In this document: positions 13,520 through 25,445 of the stretch, piece after piece
Numbering within the stretch: the stretch's first letter is position 1
How the letters are laid out: each line of letters begins with the position of its first letter
From: Synaphobranchus kaupii
Lineage: Eukaryota; Chordata; Actinopteri; Anguilliformes; Synaphobranchidae
Direction of reading: 5' to 3'
NCBI GenBank assembly: GCA_029718625.1
Contig: CM056377.1
Coordinates: 112,803,641-112,867,640, forward strand
Length of the DNA stretch: 64,000 nucleotides
Notes under the pieces: generated by a model
What the model was told of the DNA's origin: nothing
The model's database searches: none
What the model saw: the letters and a program-made list of their open reading frames with translations, nothing else
Position numbers and translations under genes: made by a program

Positions 13520-13538
13520 GGGGGGGGGGGGGGGGGGG
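13520..13538. repeat. Poly-G run
   Basis: Nineteen consecutive G. Length is probably unreliable in the assembly. It creates artificial Gly- or Pro-rich open frames in this area. Confidence 0.9.
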
Positions 13539-13576
13539 ACTGGAAACAGATGGCACAAGAGGGGGTTGACATATGT

Positions 13577-14278
13577 CAGTGGTCCTGGGGCCCCCTGTGT
13601 ATGCTGCCTTTCTTACAAGCACAATTGCAATCCCAGAATTTTAACAAGCTGTTAATTTTTCTTAATCAGATGCTTTTCATATTTAGAGGGATTATTTAAG
13701 TCACAATTTCAGAATTAGTTATGCATGCCACAAAGAATAAAAGTCCCATGGTCATGTTGTGCTTTATTGTAAACAATTACATACAAAGAGGTACATTTCT
13801 TTAAAAAAACTGATCAAATTAAATGAAACTGATCAAGACTGAGGTGAATCAATATACTCCTAATTAGGTTGTTGACCACATGTGTTCTTTCATGTTTTCC
13901 CCCTTAACACAATGCAGGTCTGACTCATTATCAAATCACCAAACTGTTCAGTATTAGTGACCAGGTGTCCACACTCTCACCAATTAGGAGCCTACTGATT
14001 CATCTCAGTCTTTAATTTGATCAGTTAAAAATAATTTTTTATGTAATTGTTTGCAATATAGCACAATATGCATGACGTGAATATGGGACTTTTATTTTTC
14101 ATGGCATGCAAAGCTATTTCTGACATATGGTAAATAATCACGCTTAACATGAAAAGCAGCTAATTAAGCAGCTCATTAACAGCTTGTTAAAATTCTGGTA
14201 TTGCAATTGTGGTTGTAATGAAAGCCAGCATACACAGGAGGGGGTGGGGGGGGACTGAGTTTGGGAGCCACTGACTTA
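13577..14278. mobile_element. Long-inverted-repeat (foldback-type) MITE, copy 1
   Basis: The left arm (CAGTGGTCC, GTGTATGCTG, CAATTGCAATCCCAGAATTT, ACAAGCTGTTAA) is repeated as reverse complement on the right (TTAACAGCTTGTTAAAATTC, GCAATTGTGG, CCAGCATACACAGG, GGGAGCCACTG). The arms are 150 bp or more. A related shorter copy is at 46896-47286. The long open frame on the minus strand over this element (14187-14672) shows no domain. Confidence 0.75.
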
Positions 14279-14836
14279 ACTTACGGCATAAAGGTACATT
14301 GTGTTTGCAAGAAATGTAATCACATGTAATTGATTTTGCTTGCAGAACAAATAAAAGTACATAATATTGTACGTGTCGTCTGAAGTTCTTTAGAGCCAGC
14401 AGCCTGGAATCCCTGCCATTTCCTACATGCCTATTTAAATGCACGTAATTTAGATTTGTCAACTTTTTATAAGTAGAATATTTGCTCTTAAAACTGCAAA
14501 TCACGGATGACAACTGCCCGTTGCTCAATTTTATTGTTTCCTTTTCACTGACAGAGGATTCCACGTTACAGACCACGATTGATGTTTTTTTGTCTGTAAA
14601 TGCTGGTCTATTGTTGTTGTTTTTCCGCTTGTATGGATTGGTTGTAAACTGAGCAGAATAAATTGACTCCATCGGTGTGCAGTGTACGAGGAGGGTAGCT
14701 TACTGTTGCCTCCAGTCAGTCACATCATTTTTGTGCTTGACATTCCATCTATGTCACTATTGTTGCCTCTCAACCAGTGTAGCCTTTTACATCAACTCAT
14801 TTCTTTTATATGGGTCACAATCGCTCCCTAATTGTA

Positions 14837-15376
14837 CACTGCCTGGCCAAAAAAAAAGTTGCCGTTGCACCCGTCATGCATAGTGCCCACTGTACAAGCC
14901 TCTGGAGGCAGTGTTATGATTTGGGGTTGTTTCAATTGGTCAGGTCTAGGCTCAGCAACATTATGCAGCAATAAAATGAAGTCAGCTGAGTACCTGAATG
15001 TACTGAATGACCAGGTGATCCCATCAATGGGCATATTCCAGGATGACAATGCCAAGATTCATCGGGCTCAAATTGTGAAGGAGTGGTTCAGGGAACATGA
15101 GGAATCATTTTCCCACATGAATTGGCCAGCAGAGTCCTGACCTTAACCCCATTGAAAGTCTCTGGGATGTGCTGGAGAAGACTTTACGGAGTGGTTCGAC
15201 TCTCCCGTCGTCAATACAAGATCTCGGCCAAAATTTAATGCAGCTCTGGACGGAAATAAATGTTGTGACATTGCATAAGGTTGTCGAAACAATGCCACGA
15301 CGAATGCGCGCTGTAATCAAAGCTAAAGGCGGTCCAACAAAATATTAGAGTGTGCGACTTTTTTGGCCAGGCAGTG
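14837..15376 (+). mobile_element. Internally deleted Tc1-like transposon, copy B
   Basis: This 540-bp sister of the element at 4310 has ends CACTGCCTGGCCAAA and GGCCAGGCAGTG between TA dinucleotides. It has the same 5' junction directly into the [14 protein letters not shown] segment, the same [11 protein letters not shown] motif, and the same frame break before DLNPIESLWDVLEK. Only scattered substitutions separate the two copies. The shared defects mean the deleted form itself was mobilised, presumably by a transposase supplied from a full-length relative. Confidence 0.92.
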
Positions 15377-15379
15377 TAT

Positions 15380-17795
15380 AATTAATCAGGTGATTGCAAC
15401 AATCCAGTGCCTACAGTGACCCCACAGGGACTCAGATGGAAATGCAAGTGGAAATCATTTTGGGTCATGTGCCCTAGATAAGCTGGTGTCCTTAACAATG
15501 AGATGGCAAACAACATGATTGAATGTGCCTTAAGGAAACACAGTTCTGTACTTGAATTATATGTACAAACGTGGACTGAAAAGCTCCAGACTAGACAGAA
15601 ACCGAGGGAAGCTGTCGTCAGAGGACAGAGAAGTGAAAGTCACAGTCAGCCACCATTAAAATTCCACCCTGTGAAATAGCATGAAGTGATAACCCCCACT
15701 ACTCTGTCAGACCATCTACTTTGAGAAATGGCTTTGATCTGCATCCATTAACGAAGATATGGATCATCAGAAATGAAAAACAATGCGAATGCCCTAAGAC
15801 AATTAAATCAAAGGTCATTCCCAGGAACACCTGCATAACAAATGATTATCAATCATACTTATCTTCGACCAACCTACAGTTTGCATTACACTCCCATATA
15901 TTTAACAAAGATAAATTATGCAAAGTAGAAACAGTAAAATGTTGGTGTTTGTGGGGGTTGGCTCCAAAGTGATTTTACTGAGGCTTGATCAAATTACAGT
16001 GTAAACACATAAATCCATAAGTGGTATAACTCGATTGTGAGATAGCACTTCCTGTACATACATATTTTATCAGACTGAGCCTCTTAAGCAAATTATATGT
16101 ATTTCGGTAAATTAAGATTCAACTTCCACACTGTGAGAGAATACATGACTTGATCAAACTCAAATGTGACAGCTGATCATTTTTAGTTACATAGTGCACC
16201 CATAACCATACAAACAAAATCCATCTTCCAAATAAACTATCAACACAGCAACTGTCAGTGGCTCCACTCCTTTCTTTCTAGAAAATTCTACATCACGAAC
16301 GTGCTTAAGTCACTGTGATTGCTGAGGCACAAACACCAGCTGTTTTCCCACACTGGACACTCATTGACTGTGACCAAATATGATCCCTTAACCCCTTTGA
16401 GGGTGTATGTTTGAGTCAACTTCGTCAAAAAGCTTTTGAGTGGGCGACTTTTTCTCGCAAATGGGGGCACTTAAAATGGCAGGATGAAACCCTTATTTCC
16501 GGGGTTTTGTTGAGGGGATTCAGGAGCACACTCATCCGCAGAACTGTGCACTCATCTGATAATTTCGGGAAGTAAACCGGAAGAAAAAACTTGTAGTGCA
16601 AGAGCATGACGTATTACAAACTACTCTCTTTTTATTATTATTTTTTTTAATCTCTTTTTAGTTTTTTTAATCTTCATTCATGATCTACACTTTGTAACAT
16701 TGGCATATGTAAACTGATTGATATTCTCAATAAAACAGAATTTTTTTAAAGAAATATTACAAACTATTTCCTCACTAGTTTGGGAATAGTTTTGCGGGAT
16801 TACTTTCGCACACTGCTTGCAAAGTGAGGGGAGAGGGCACATAGTAGACATAGGGGATAGGGGGCAGGGAACAGGGATTATATTAGGTCACAGCAATTGT
16901 AAATACCAGGGAAGTTGTATTTCTATTAATTTAAATCCATGTTCAATAACTACTGTAACTGTTGTCATATACTGTATCTAACTAGCTGGTTAGGCAAATC
17001 CATGTCATTTTGTCGAGTGTGCTACTCACATTAATGGAGTGAGTAATTAAAATCACTAATATTAATGAACTTACAGTGAAAATAAATGAAGAGCATTGAT
17101 GTTGTCTGTGTTGTATTTGGTTTACCATGGTTTATTCGTTTTAGACCATCTGAGCTAATGGGAAGCACCATTTTGTTTGTACTGTATTAAAAAAACAAAG
17201 CAAAAAAAACACCATTTGACCTTATTTTTTTATTTATTACCAAAGCAATGATCAGTAGCACAATTAAAAATGTAAAAAATACAAATTATTGTGCTGAATG
17301 TTGATTTGGGTGGTGCACTAATGTTTGTGCTGGTGCCACTAAAATTTTCAGTCGGTTGTATCAGTGTCACAAGAGGAAAATGGTAGTCTGGAGTGGAGCC
17401 CTGGATATGTTTGTGAGCTGGCAAATAGCCCACCTTGGACTCAAGGTCGATAACATTATTTTTCCTTCTCACATAGAAGCTATCACAAAAAGTAGCCGAT
17501 AGTCACAGGCAGAGGTAGAGACGGCAATTAAAAGATGGCTGTGCATTGTACAACTTGAAGGACAGAGGTGGGAGGAGGCGCAGAGATTAAAAAAGATAAT
17601 TAATTAAATATTGATGTTAAATTATTGTTGTTCATTGTTCTTGTCATTGTTCTTGATAGTTAATGTTCTTGTTTGATGTTGATTGTTTGAGTTTTGTTTA
17701 ATTGTATTTCAAACAAGTGCCTTGTCTGCCATGTCTTATTGGAATTCCCACGTGTAGAAAACAAAAAACCATCCTGGTAAATACTTTTTGGATAC
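15380..17795. other. AT-rich flank without recognisable genes
   Basis: Open frames are short and unrelated to any family I know. There are A/T homopolymers around 16627-16760 and 17190-17230. I see nothing that I can name. Confidence 0.5.
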
Positions 17796-17797
17796 GC

Positions 17798-18095
17798 AGT
17801 GGGCATATGCAATCTGTGGACCCACAGTAGGTCCACACCACGTACGACATGTGGCCAGGCGTGGGCAGCTCACACCTGACCACATTTGGGCCCTTACACT
17901 TTAGCCCACAAAATGTGTCCCCGATAAACTGTGGGCCCTCAGTGGGCCCATACCACCTCTGAAATGGGCCCTATAGTGGGCAGCCCACATCAAGCCCACA
18001 CATATTTTGGAGCACACACGTGGACACCATTGCACAGGCCCAAAAGGGGCCCAATTATATTAGCCCACAGTGGCCCAACACAGGTCCAAAAAGGG
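17798..18095. repeat. GGGCCCAC-rich degenerate repeat
   Basis: About 300 bp are filled with variants of GTGGGCCCA, GGGCCCA, TAGCCCACA and GGTCCACA on both strands. Spacing is irregular, so this is not a clean tandem array. It resembles an old minisatellite or the core of a MITE. The open frame across it (WAHTT...GPTQ) has no domain and is not supported as a gene. Confidence 0.55.
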
Positions 18096-19708
18096 CTTGT
18101 TTGCTATGATGTCTCCAGCCAGTTGTTGTTAATTATGGTGCTATGTTGTTGATGCTGCACTTGCCTGGTGTATTCGGATCACAAAGGTCAGTATCGCCTT
18201 GAAGGCACTGAATATCCTAGCCCAGTCAATCCTTCAGTGATTATGAAGTTGTGGCAGATAGTGTTAAAAGTGACGGCCTATTCTGTCAGAAGGAATATGA
18301 GGTAAACTCACATGGACATGAATGTGCACCATCCATAATTGCTCATGACCTCAGCGAGAATGAAATACAGTGCAGAATGTCCTCTTGCCCACCCCTAACT
18401 GTAATATCAATTTCCCTGCTTCAGATTCAGTTATCGGGCCTCACACTATGGAAGAGATAATTATTTCACACCCGGCTTCCGTCCCATTGTGGCTAAGAAA
18501 CCTGCCCATTTTAGTTTGTGTCAGTTTGTGCTGGGTCATGTTTTACTCTCAGTATGATTTGTCCCTCAAGGTTCTCAAAAAATACCTGCAAGTCAGGCAA
18601 ATTTGATACTCTGCATCAGCAAGGTATATTCCACTCACCGTTATGACTGTGGTGAGTACACTGTGCCAAGCCTCAGCTACTGATTTGTCTAAAAGGACCC
18701 TCTTGTTACCAAATTGGTATATGGGCCATTCTACAAAAGTCGTGCAAATTGCTGTCCCTCTCTGATAAAAGTAAGAAATTGACCAATAAAATCTTTAAAT
18801 ACTATATAATTCATTAGATCATGTTATGTTTTAATATAATCCAACATATAAATTGCAGTAATAATAGTTACATTTATCCAAAATCAACACTTATACTCTT
18901 GGGAGTATAAATTCCTATTGGGAGATGGCTGTCCCCACTATCAACCCTTAAACTGGTGCATTAAAAAATAATACCCAAAATATTTTTGCCAATTATTTGA
19001 CTTGTCTCATTCAATAAAGCATGTGAATTTTTATCAAATATAAGTTAAAATAATGCTATCTATTTTGTAATAAATTTTATAATTCAAAAAACCTATGGAA
19101 AAAATGCTGCCCCCAATTTTTACGTCACAACCGAAACATACACTGTTTGAGTCTGTGCAGTGAACCTGCTTGTAGCCACACACCCCTTTTTTAACCAGGA
19201 AATTAGACAGCCTTCATATGAATCAAGGCCACATGGTGAGTAGCTAGGTTTTAGCGTTTTGATATAATTGTCCTTCAAAGTATGAAAATTAGTCTGTGGT
19301 TTTAAGAGACGTCACACCCAAACACCCACGTTTTCATATTAGAGAAAAAAAGTTGATTTCATAACTGTAGATTTGATTAAAAGGAAGGTGCATCTGCACA
19401 GAGAAGTGGTTGCTAACCATGTGCTTGCTAAATCTTTTGTTTTGTGGCCGAAATGAGCCAAAATTGTCACAACCGAAACAGTCACTACTGAAACAAATGG
19501 TATTGTTTTGACAGGCCTGTTTCGGTTGGTGACACTTGTTCGTAAATTCTTATTAAAGACGATAAATAGTGAGACAATCAATGCACATGTACAAACCTCA
19601 ATTCCAAAAAAGTTGGGACAGTGTATAAAATGTAAATAAAAACAGAAAGCAATGATTTGTGAGTCCTTTTTGTATTCAATTGAAAATAGTACAAAGACAA
19701 GATATTTT

Positions 19709-20684
19709 GGGCTCTATTTTAATAAACCAAACGCAATGGTGAACACAAGAGTAATCGCTTGGCGCTATCGCTCTGAGGGCGTGTCGGCGAGAAATTAGGC
19801 AATTTCATGACGGCAATCTTGGCGCACCTTATGGCGGTATTGCTAGAAGGCTGGGTTTAAATGTCCAAGGTGTGTCTCTATGGTAGCCAATCAAGTTGTT
19901 GTTCTCATGCTTTAAAAAAAAGCCAGTTGGAACGCAATCGCTCCATGCAATTTCATAATGAGCAACCCAAACGCACTGGACCGTCAACGACAAGAGCGAT
20001 TTTCCGCACAGGAATCAGACATACTTGCAACAGAAGTACAGGCTAGGACTGTAGTAATTTATGGATCACAATCCACACCACCTCGTCTCCCAGAAGTTCG
20101 GAAGGCACGGGAGGAGGTGGCGAATGCATTAATTAGCCTACATTAGGTGATGTAGGCATAATTATGATTCAAATGGTAGGCTTATGATTCAACTGTGTCA
20201 ATGTGTAATTTATATATTATAGGCTATTGGCCTACATGATCGCAAGTTTCTTGTAAGCTGTCCTGTTTTATTCTAGTAGTTTAAATTAAAATTAATTAAT
20301 TAATAATAATTATAAGCTATTTGTTCATTAAATGGAAGTGTAATGTTGGCATCACCTGTAGACACTACATAGAACTACATGACGAATAAGTTGCCAAATT
20401 GCCAGAGTCTATTGCGTTCCCGCTAAGAGGTGGTTCCAGCTGATCATAACGCAATGGGTTTTCGTTGGTTCAAATTGTCACTGAGCCGAAAGTATTTTAG
20501 AACACGCCCCAGACAGCGCCACCCATCCCACTGCAGCGCAAGCGAAAGGATGTTATGTTGAGAATTTGTTGATCCTAGCGGTATTGCTGAGAAACGCCAT
20601 AGCGCCAGTTTTAAGACGTTGATGCTGTCAACAAGCTTGCGTTTGACTATACCGTCCCCTTGCGCTGGTTTGAAAATAGAGCCC
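19709..20684 (+). mobile_element. PIF/Harbinger-like non-autonomous element (level 3)
   Basis: Inverted ends GGGCTCTATTTTAATAAACC and GGTTTGAAAATAGAGCCC lie 976 bp apart. The element sits within the left arm of the Tc1-like transposon: arm text GACAAGATAT ends before it and ATGTTTTAACTAATCAAC resumes after it. A clear 3-bp target duplication is not preserved. A small open frame inside resembles the Myb-like partner protein of Harbinger elements. Confidence 0.65.
19958..20146 (+). pseudogene. Possible Harbinger Myb-like protein fragment
   Basis: A 62-codon frame reads RQRQERFSAQESDILATEVQ, then ARTVVIYGSQSTPPRLPEVR, KAREEVANAL. The pattern F(S)xxExxxLxxEVxAR...IYG...P and KAxEExA resembles the N-terminal Myb/SANT-like domain of the second protein of PIF/Harbinger transposons. 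It is truncated after the third helix. The match is from memory of the family pattern and moderate. Confidence 0.45.
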
Positions 20685-20714
20685 TACATGTTTTAACTAA
20701 TCAACTTTATTCTA

Positions 20715-21175
20715 CATTTTCCTTTCGTGGAGCAGATGGTTTGGCTCCATGGCCCGGCACGCGAGACGTGCTGTGGCTCCCGCGCGGCGAAGCCCAGCGG
20801 GCTGGATGCCTGCAAGAATGGGAAGATTGTCCACGGGAGTGGGACGCAGGCATCCTGTCACGATGCGCAAGGCTTCGTTGATGGGCGTATCGATGAGGCG
20901 GGTGTGGGCACTGCGACACCATACCGGTGCGCAGTACTCACTAGTCGAGTAAACAATGGGCCAGGGCTGCCGTACGCAATGTTCTTGCGTCGGCGCCCCA
21001 GCCTGACCCGACTAGTCGCCTCATCAATGCCACACGAGATGTTAACTTCTTGCGCAGTGACTCAAGGTGTCGGCGAAACGTGAGCGACCTGTCCAATGTC
21101 ACGCCGAGGTAGATTGGCTCAGCGCAGCATGGCAGGGGTGTTCCGCCAATATATATTCGGAGCTCACGTTTAGCC
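20715..21175 (-). pseudogene. LINE reverse-transcriptase fragment inside the Tc1-like element (level 3)
   Basis: The minus strand reads KRELRIYIGGTPLPCC, then AEPIYLGVTLDRSLTFRRHL, then RVALMRRLVGSGWGADARTL. After a one-base frame change it continues YSTSEYCAPVWCRSAHTRL, INEALRIVTGCLRPTP and LPILAGIQPAGLRR. This is the C-terminal (thumb and following) part of a non-LTR retrotransposon reverse transcriptase with the YLGV.LDR motif. It is G+C-rich compared with its surroundings. The fragment has no catalytic FADD box and one frameshift, so it is dead. Confidence 0.8.
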
Positions 21176-21746
21176 ATGGGCACTAACACACCCCCATACC
21201 ATGACAGACGCTGGCTTTTGAACCTTGTTTTGGTAACAATCGAGATGGTCCTTTTCCTCTTTGGCTGGGAGAACACGACGTCCATTATTTACAAAAACAA
21301 TTTGAAAGGTGGACTCGTCAGACCACAGCACGTTTCCACTTTGTGTCAGTCCATCTCAGATGAGCCCAGAGAAGTCGGCGGTGTTTCTGGATGTTGATAT
21401 ATGGCTTACGCTTTGGGTAGTAGTCTCAACTTGCATTTGTAGATGCAGTGACAAATTGTGTTTACTGACAATGGTTTTCTGAAGTATTCCCGAGCCCATG
21501 TGGTTATATGCATTACAGAAGCATGCCATTTTTAATGTAATGCTGTCTGAAGGATCGAAGGTCATGGGCATTCAATATTGATTTACGGCCTTGCCTGTTT
21601 TCTCCAGATTCTCTGAATCTTTTACTAATATTATGGACTGTAGATGGTGAAATCCCTAAATTCCTTGCAATTGTGTGTTGAGAAATGTTGTTCTTAAACT
21701 GTTGGACTATTCGCTGATGCAGTTTTTCACAAAGTGGCAAACCCAT
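21175..21746 (-). pseudogene. Tc1-type transposase, broken
   Basis: The minus strand starts MGLPLCEKLHQRIVQQFKNN and a helix-turn-helix segment ISQHTIARNLGISPSTVHNI. In shifted frames it continues with WAREYFRKPLSVNTIC, then RVLPAKEEKDHLDCYQNKV and KPASVMVWGCVSAHG. These pieces follow the order of a Tc1-family transposase from the DNA-binding domain to the middle of the catalytic domain. Several frameshifts and stops are present. The match stops at about 21175, where LINE sequence begins, so the C-terminal third with the last catalytic residues is absent. The left flank (TCAACTTTATT at about 20700) again belongs to the Tc1-like arm. Confidence 0.8.
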
Positions 21747-22651
21747 CCTTGCTCGTAAATGCCAGAGCCTTCGTGGATGTTCCTTTTATACCCAGTCATG
21801 ATAGCATAACCTGTCACCTATTCACCTATTTACCTGTGGAATGTTCCAAACAGGTGTTTTTTGAACATTCCACAATCTTCCCAGTCTTTTTTATACCCCT
21901 GTCCCAACGTTTTTGTAATGGGTTGCAGGCATCAAATTCAGAATTAGCATATATTTACAAAAATCAATGAAGTTGCTAAGGTAAAACATTAAATATCTTT
22001 TAAATATCGTTTTCATTTAAATATATAGACAAGAGAATGTGCAAATCACTGCTTTCTGCTTTTATTTGCATTTTACGTACTGTCCCAACTTTGGAATTCA
22101 GGTTTCAGGAAGAGATGTCACAACCGCAACAATGTGGTCACAACCGAAACACCTGCTGTTTTGTTACAATTTTGAATAATATGAATAATCAATCAAATAT
22201 CCAAGATATTGTGCTGGTGAGGGTATATATAATCTCATAAATAAGAATATCAAATTCATGTGATCAAATCTGTCCATTTTATAGAGAACATTTGTACGGA
22301 GTTTTCACTAAATTGAATTCAATGTTTTATTTGATTTAAAAATTCAGGGTAATTGATTCAAATTCAACAGCAGTCAAGATTTTTTTTCAAAAATGTCATT
22401 AAACATCAATTGGGTATGCAATTTTATTTCAAAAGCAGGGTTTACACCATGTTTCGGTTGACATATATAGGAGCAGTCAGTAAATTCATCCTTATTCTGA
22501 AAAAATTACATGTGATTGTACTGTACATCTAGTATATTTATGTATCTCAGATAAAGTGTAACACATATATAATAAAATAATTTTGCAAAAAGAATACAAA
22601 TTTACACTTTTCTCCAACCCTCAATTTGCACGACTTCTGTAGAATGGCCCA

Positions 22652-24195
22652 TATCTGCAACTCTATGTTGTAGCTAGTTGATATTGCTCTGACAATTTGA
22701 TTTGATTTATCTATATCGCATTTTTAGAGGTGTTTTTAAATGACCTGGGTGTGTATTTGAGGTGCTGTTAAGGGGGGCTTCTTCACTGGCGGAAAAAGAA
22801 GGACCCTGAAAAAAACAACATGATGGACCGGATCATTAGAAATGGATGCGTTTGAAGCTCTGGGAGGTTTCTACGCGTCATGAGGATTGATACTGTTAAG
22901 TCCCTGTTGTTAAATTGACTTGCTGTGCTGTTTGTGGCCAGACAGCTTGAGAAAAAAGCACTTGAGAATAATTGACTTCAGATGAAATTTGTCTATCTTC
23001 TCAGCCAGGTAATGTTTAAGCCCAGATTTCGTCTGGAGGCAGTGTCTATCACTACTGTACTTTAGCTGACAATACAAACAGGCCATTTGTTTCTTTCTGA
23101 AACTTTCTTTTCAAAGAGACGTCATTTTAATGTTGCAAATTTTGACGTGTTTTTTTTATGTGCAAATGCAGACAATTATAGCATCTCGTACTATGGCCTA
23201 TGCATGTATATATTGCACAATCTCTGTAATGGCCAGACAATAACTCTCTTCTGAGTTATTTTTAGCAAGGCAAGGGCTATTACATTAAACACATTACGGA
23301 ATGACAGTAAAGCTATTCTACGTGCACATATATACGTACCAAAGTGCACCTTATGAAGAATTGTAGCAGGGATTCACTAGGCAGTAAAAGGTTAAGTTTA
23401 TGCTTACAAAGCTATCTTATAAACAGATTTTTTTTTCAGGGGCAATTTGTCCTCATTTTCCTCTTGCTGTCATTTGATACCTGAGATGCCACCCAAGGTG
23501 TCTGCAACCTATACTTTGCGTCTGAGGAAATACATCTTGTACAGAATGAACTGCCACATAAATGAAAACAGATTGTGAGGCCAACCATGCAACACCTTGG
23601 TCCTCCATTATTGGTCTGGCATGTTGAGAGAGGATGACAGATGAGACAATTCATTTTCGTTGGCTTATGACCCCACGGTGTAACTCGAGTGTGTGGTGTG
23701 CTTGGTACTGGAGATGTGCAGAACGCACACTCAAAATAATTAGCTTTTAGTTAAAGCAGCAATAAAGACCAAAAAATATGGCTTTACTGTACACACACTG
23801 GATTATAATGGGACACACATTGAGCAGATGTTTAAGAGTGAATCGGTTCTCATGAGATGGGATTCTTCCAACAGCAGTTTGAAAAGAGATACTATTACAA
23901 GCATTGTTTTGACAGTATTTGTTATACTTTTTTGTATAAGGTTCACCATTACCCTTTTTGTATCTACAGTATGTGCATAATACAGACATCTGCTTTTGCA
24001 ATCAGGACAATGCAACCTCAATGAAAAAACAATATGTGGGGTCTGAGCACATAAGCATCACATAAACCATTTGTTACCGTTTCTCTGAACAATTGTATTA
24101 AAATAAAAAGCATACGGAATTACAAAATAGCAGTATAACATAAACAGAAGATACTGTATATAACACAAACTCTCTCTCTGCACAAACACTCTAAT
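22652..24195. other. Flank without recognisable genes
   Basis: No exon-like open frame or known repeat was identified. Short open frames on the minus strand (around 23436-24021) contain no domain. Confidence 0.45.
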
Positions 24196-24198
24196 TCA

Positions 24199-24240
24199 CT
24201 CACACACTCGCACACACACGCACACACACACACACACACA
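24199..24240. repeat. (CA)n microsatellite
   Basis: CACACA-rich tract with a few G interruptions (CACACTCGCACACACACGC), then pure CA. Confidence 0.95.
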
Positions 24241-24479
24241 ATGGGCATCCGTGAAACAAAATGGCACAAACCTTTGTCTTACGCTGATTACTGGTAGCAC
24301 GGTACAGGCTTCGTGGACTCCATTAATTGGTGGAGCTATCATGCCCTTTCAATCACTGACTTGTTTGAATCAATCAGAAGACTTGGCTCTCCATCCACAT
24401 CACTATAATTGGTTCAGATCAGTGAATCCCTGACAGTGTGTCTTAGCTCCCAACATTATTATTCCTCCACAACTTGTAA

Positions 24480-24590
24480 GCACTAATATTTTGTCCATGA
24501 CAAAATTGAGGATAACTCTGGTGGATGTTCTCTGTCATTGTAAGTCATCTGGATATGACCATCTGCTAAATTAATACAATATATTTTCCT
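24480..24590 (+). repeat. Decayed SINE 3' module
   Basis: TAAGTCATCTGGATATGACC, ATCTGCTAAATTAATACAAT resembles the CTGGATAAGAGC...TCTGCTAAATG end of the SINE family at 55913. It is old. Confidence 0.4.
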
Positions 24591-25369
24591 TTGTAAAATC
24601 ACAAGCTTGCTTAATTTTCTAGTTTACACCTAAATGTGCTAGCTTCCAACTGCCCTATACATATAATAATTCTCCTTTTCTCACACTGAGAAAATTGTAG
24701 TGATTAATATGTTTATGATAATAATGAAATTACTATATAAATACAGTACAATTAATCTTCTGACTGGCTTAATATTTCATAGAAAATTATTTTCCTGTGG
24801 TAATATTATTTCAGAGCTTTGTTTCCATTAATCTGTCCATCTGTGCATTATCTGTGTGTAACACTGAATAACCAAAGCGATTGAATGGTATGATCTTTTA
24901 AGTGTATTTTGCAGACAATTCATTTTGACCGTACAAGGAACAATCTAGGATTTGCAAAAAAAAGTTTTCAGTTCTTCCAACCAGCAAATTGATTACAATT
25001 AATTAAAGCTAGAAGACAACAAAGGACTCACATCCTTGTCCTTAAAAAATATTATTCATGAAATTATGAAATCAATTATTTTTTGGTAAAAGGTTAACAA
25101 CAGATATAATTTAGCTTGTACACATACTGAAGCAAACCTAAATGACACAATTAACTTTTCTGATAATATTTAATTTTCTGCCTCAACAAATTTTTACTGC
25201 TGCTACAATATAACAGAACTGAATCTGATCTAAAGTACATGTACACGTTAGAGAATTCAATTTACCGTTACATAAAAATATGAATAGAGACACTGTGCAG
25301 AGTAGCTATTTTCCTGTTTGATTGTCAGTAGAATGGTAACATAGAATACATGAATTTATACATTATTAC

Positions 25370-25445
25370 TTTTTGTGAAGCACTTTATAACTGTGTTTTG
25401 AAATGTGCTATATAAATAAACATATTCTTATTATTATTATTATTA
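25370..25445 (+). repeat. LINE-2-like 3' tail
   Basis: AAGCACTTTATAACTGTG, then GTGCTATATAAATAAAC and an (ATT)n tract. This is the usual 3' terminus of fish LINE-2 copies. No coding part is attached. Confidence 0.5.

Larger units (their letters stand above)
19593..22105 (-). mobile_element. Tc1-like transposon with long inverted repeats (level 2 of a nest)
   Basis: The left arm (AAACCTCAATTCC, AAAAGTTGGGACAG, AAATGTAAATAAAAACAGAA, AGCAATGATTTG) is mirrored on the right (CAAATCACTGCTTTCTGCTT, TTATTTGCATTTTACGTACT, GTCCCAACTTTGGAATTC, AGGTTT). A transposase remnant runs on the minus strand at about 21175-21746. The element is interrupted by a Harbinger-type element near its left arm and by LINE sequence inside the transposase. 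Confidence 0.8.
18720..22651. mobile_element. Outer DNA transposon (level 1 of a nest)
   Basis: The left end ATGGGCCATTCTACAAAAGT, with CGTGCAAATT following, is matched by the right end AATTTGCACGACTTCTGTAG, AATGGCCCAT in inverted orientation. This gives terminal repeats of about 30 bp. Between each end and the inner element lie about 0.9 and 0.55 kb of AT-rich DNA with repeated GTCACAACCGAAACA motifs. No transposase of this outer element is visible, so it is non-autonomous or its gene was lost. Class is unknown. Confidence 0.65.

Noticed and set aside
14187..14672. 161-codon minus-strand open frame
   Set aside because: It overlaps the right arm of a foldback MITE and shows no domain, no splice context and no homologous pattern.
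17931..18152. 73-codon open frame with repeated GPxxAHT words
   Set aside because: It is the translation of the GGGCCCAC-rich repeat. No start context, splice sites or domain support it.
20660..21083. Plus-strand open frames of 67-118 codons
   Set aside because: They are antisense shadows of the GC-rich LINE fragment, whose minus strand gives the recognisable reverse-transcriptase motifs.
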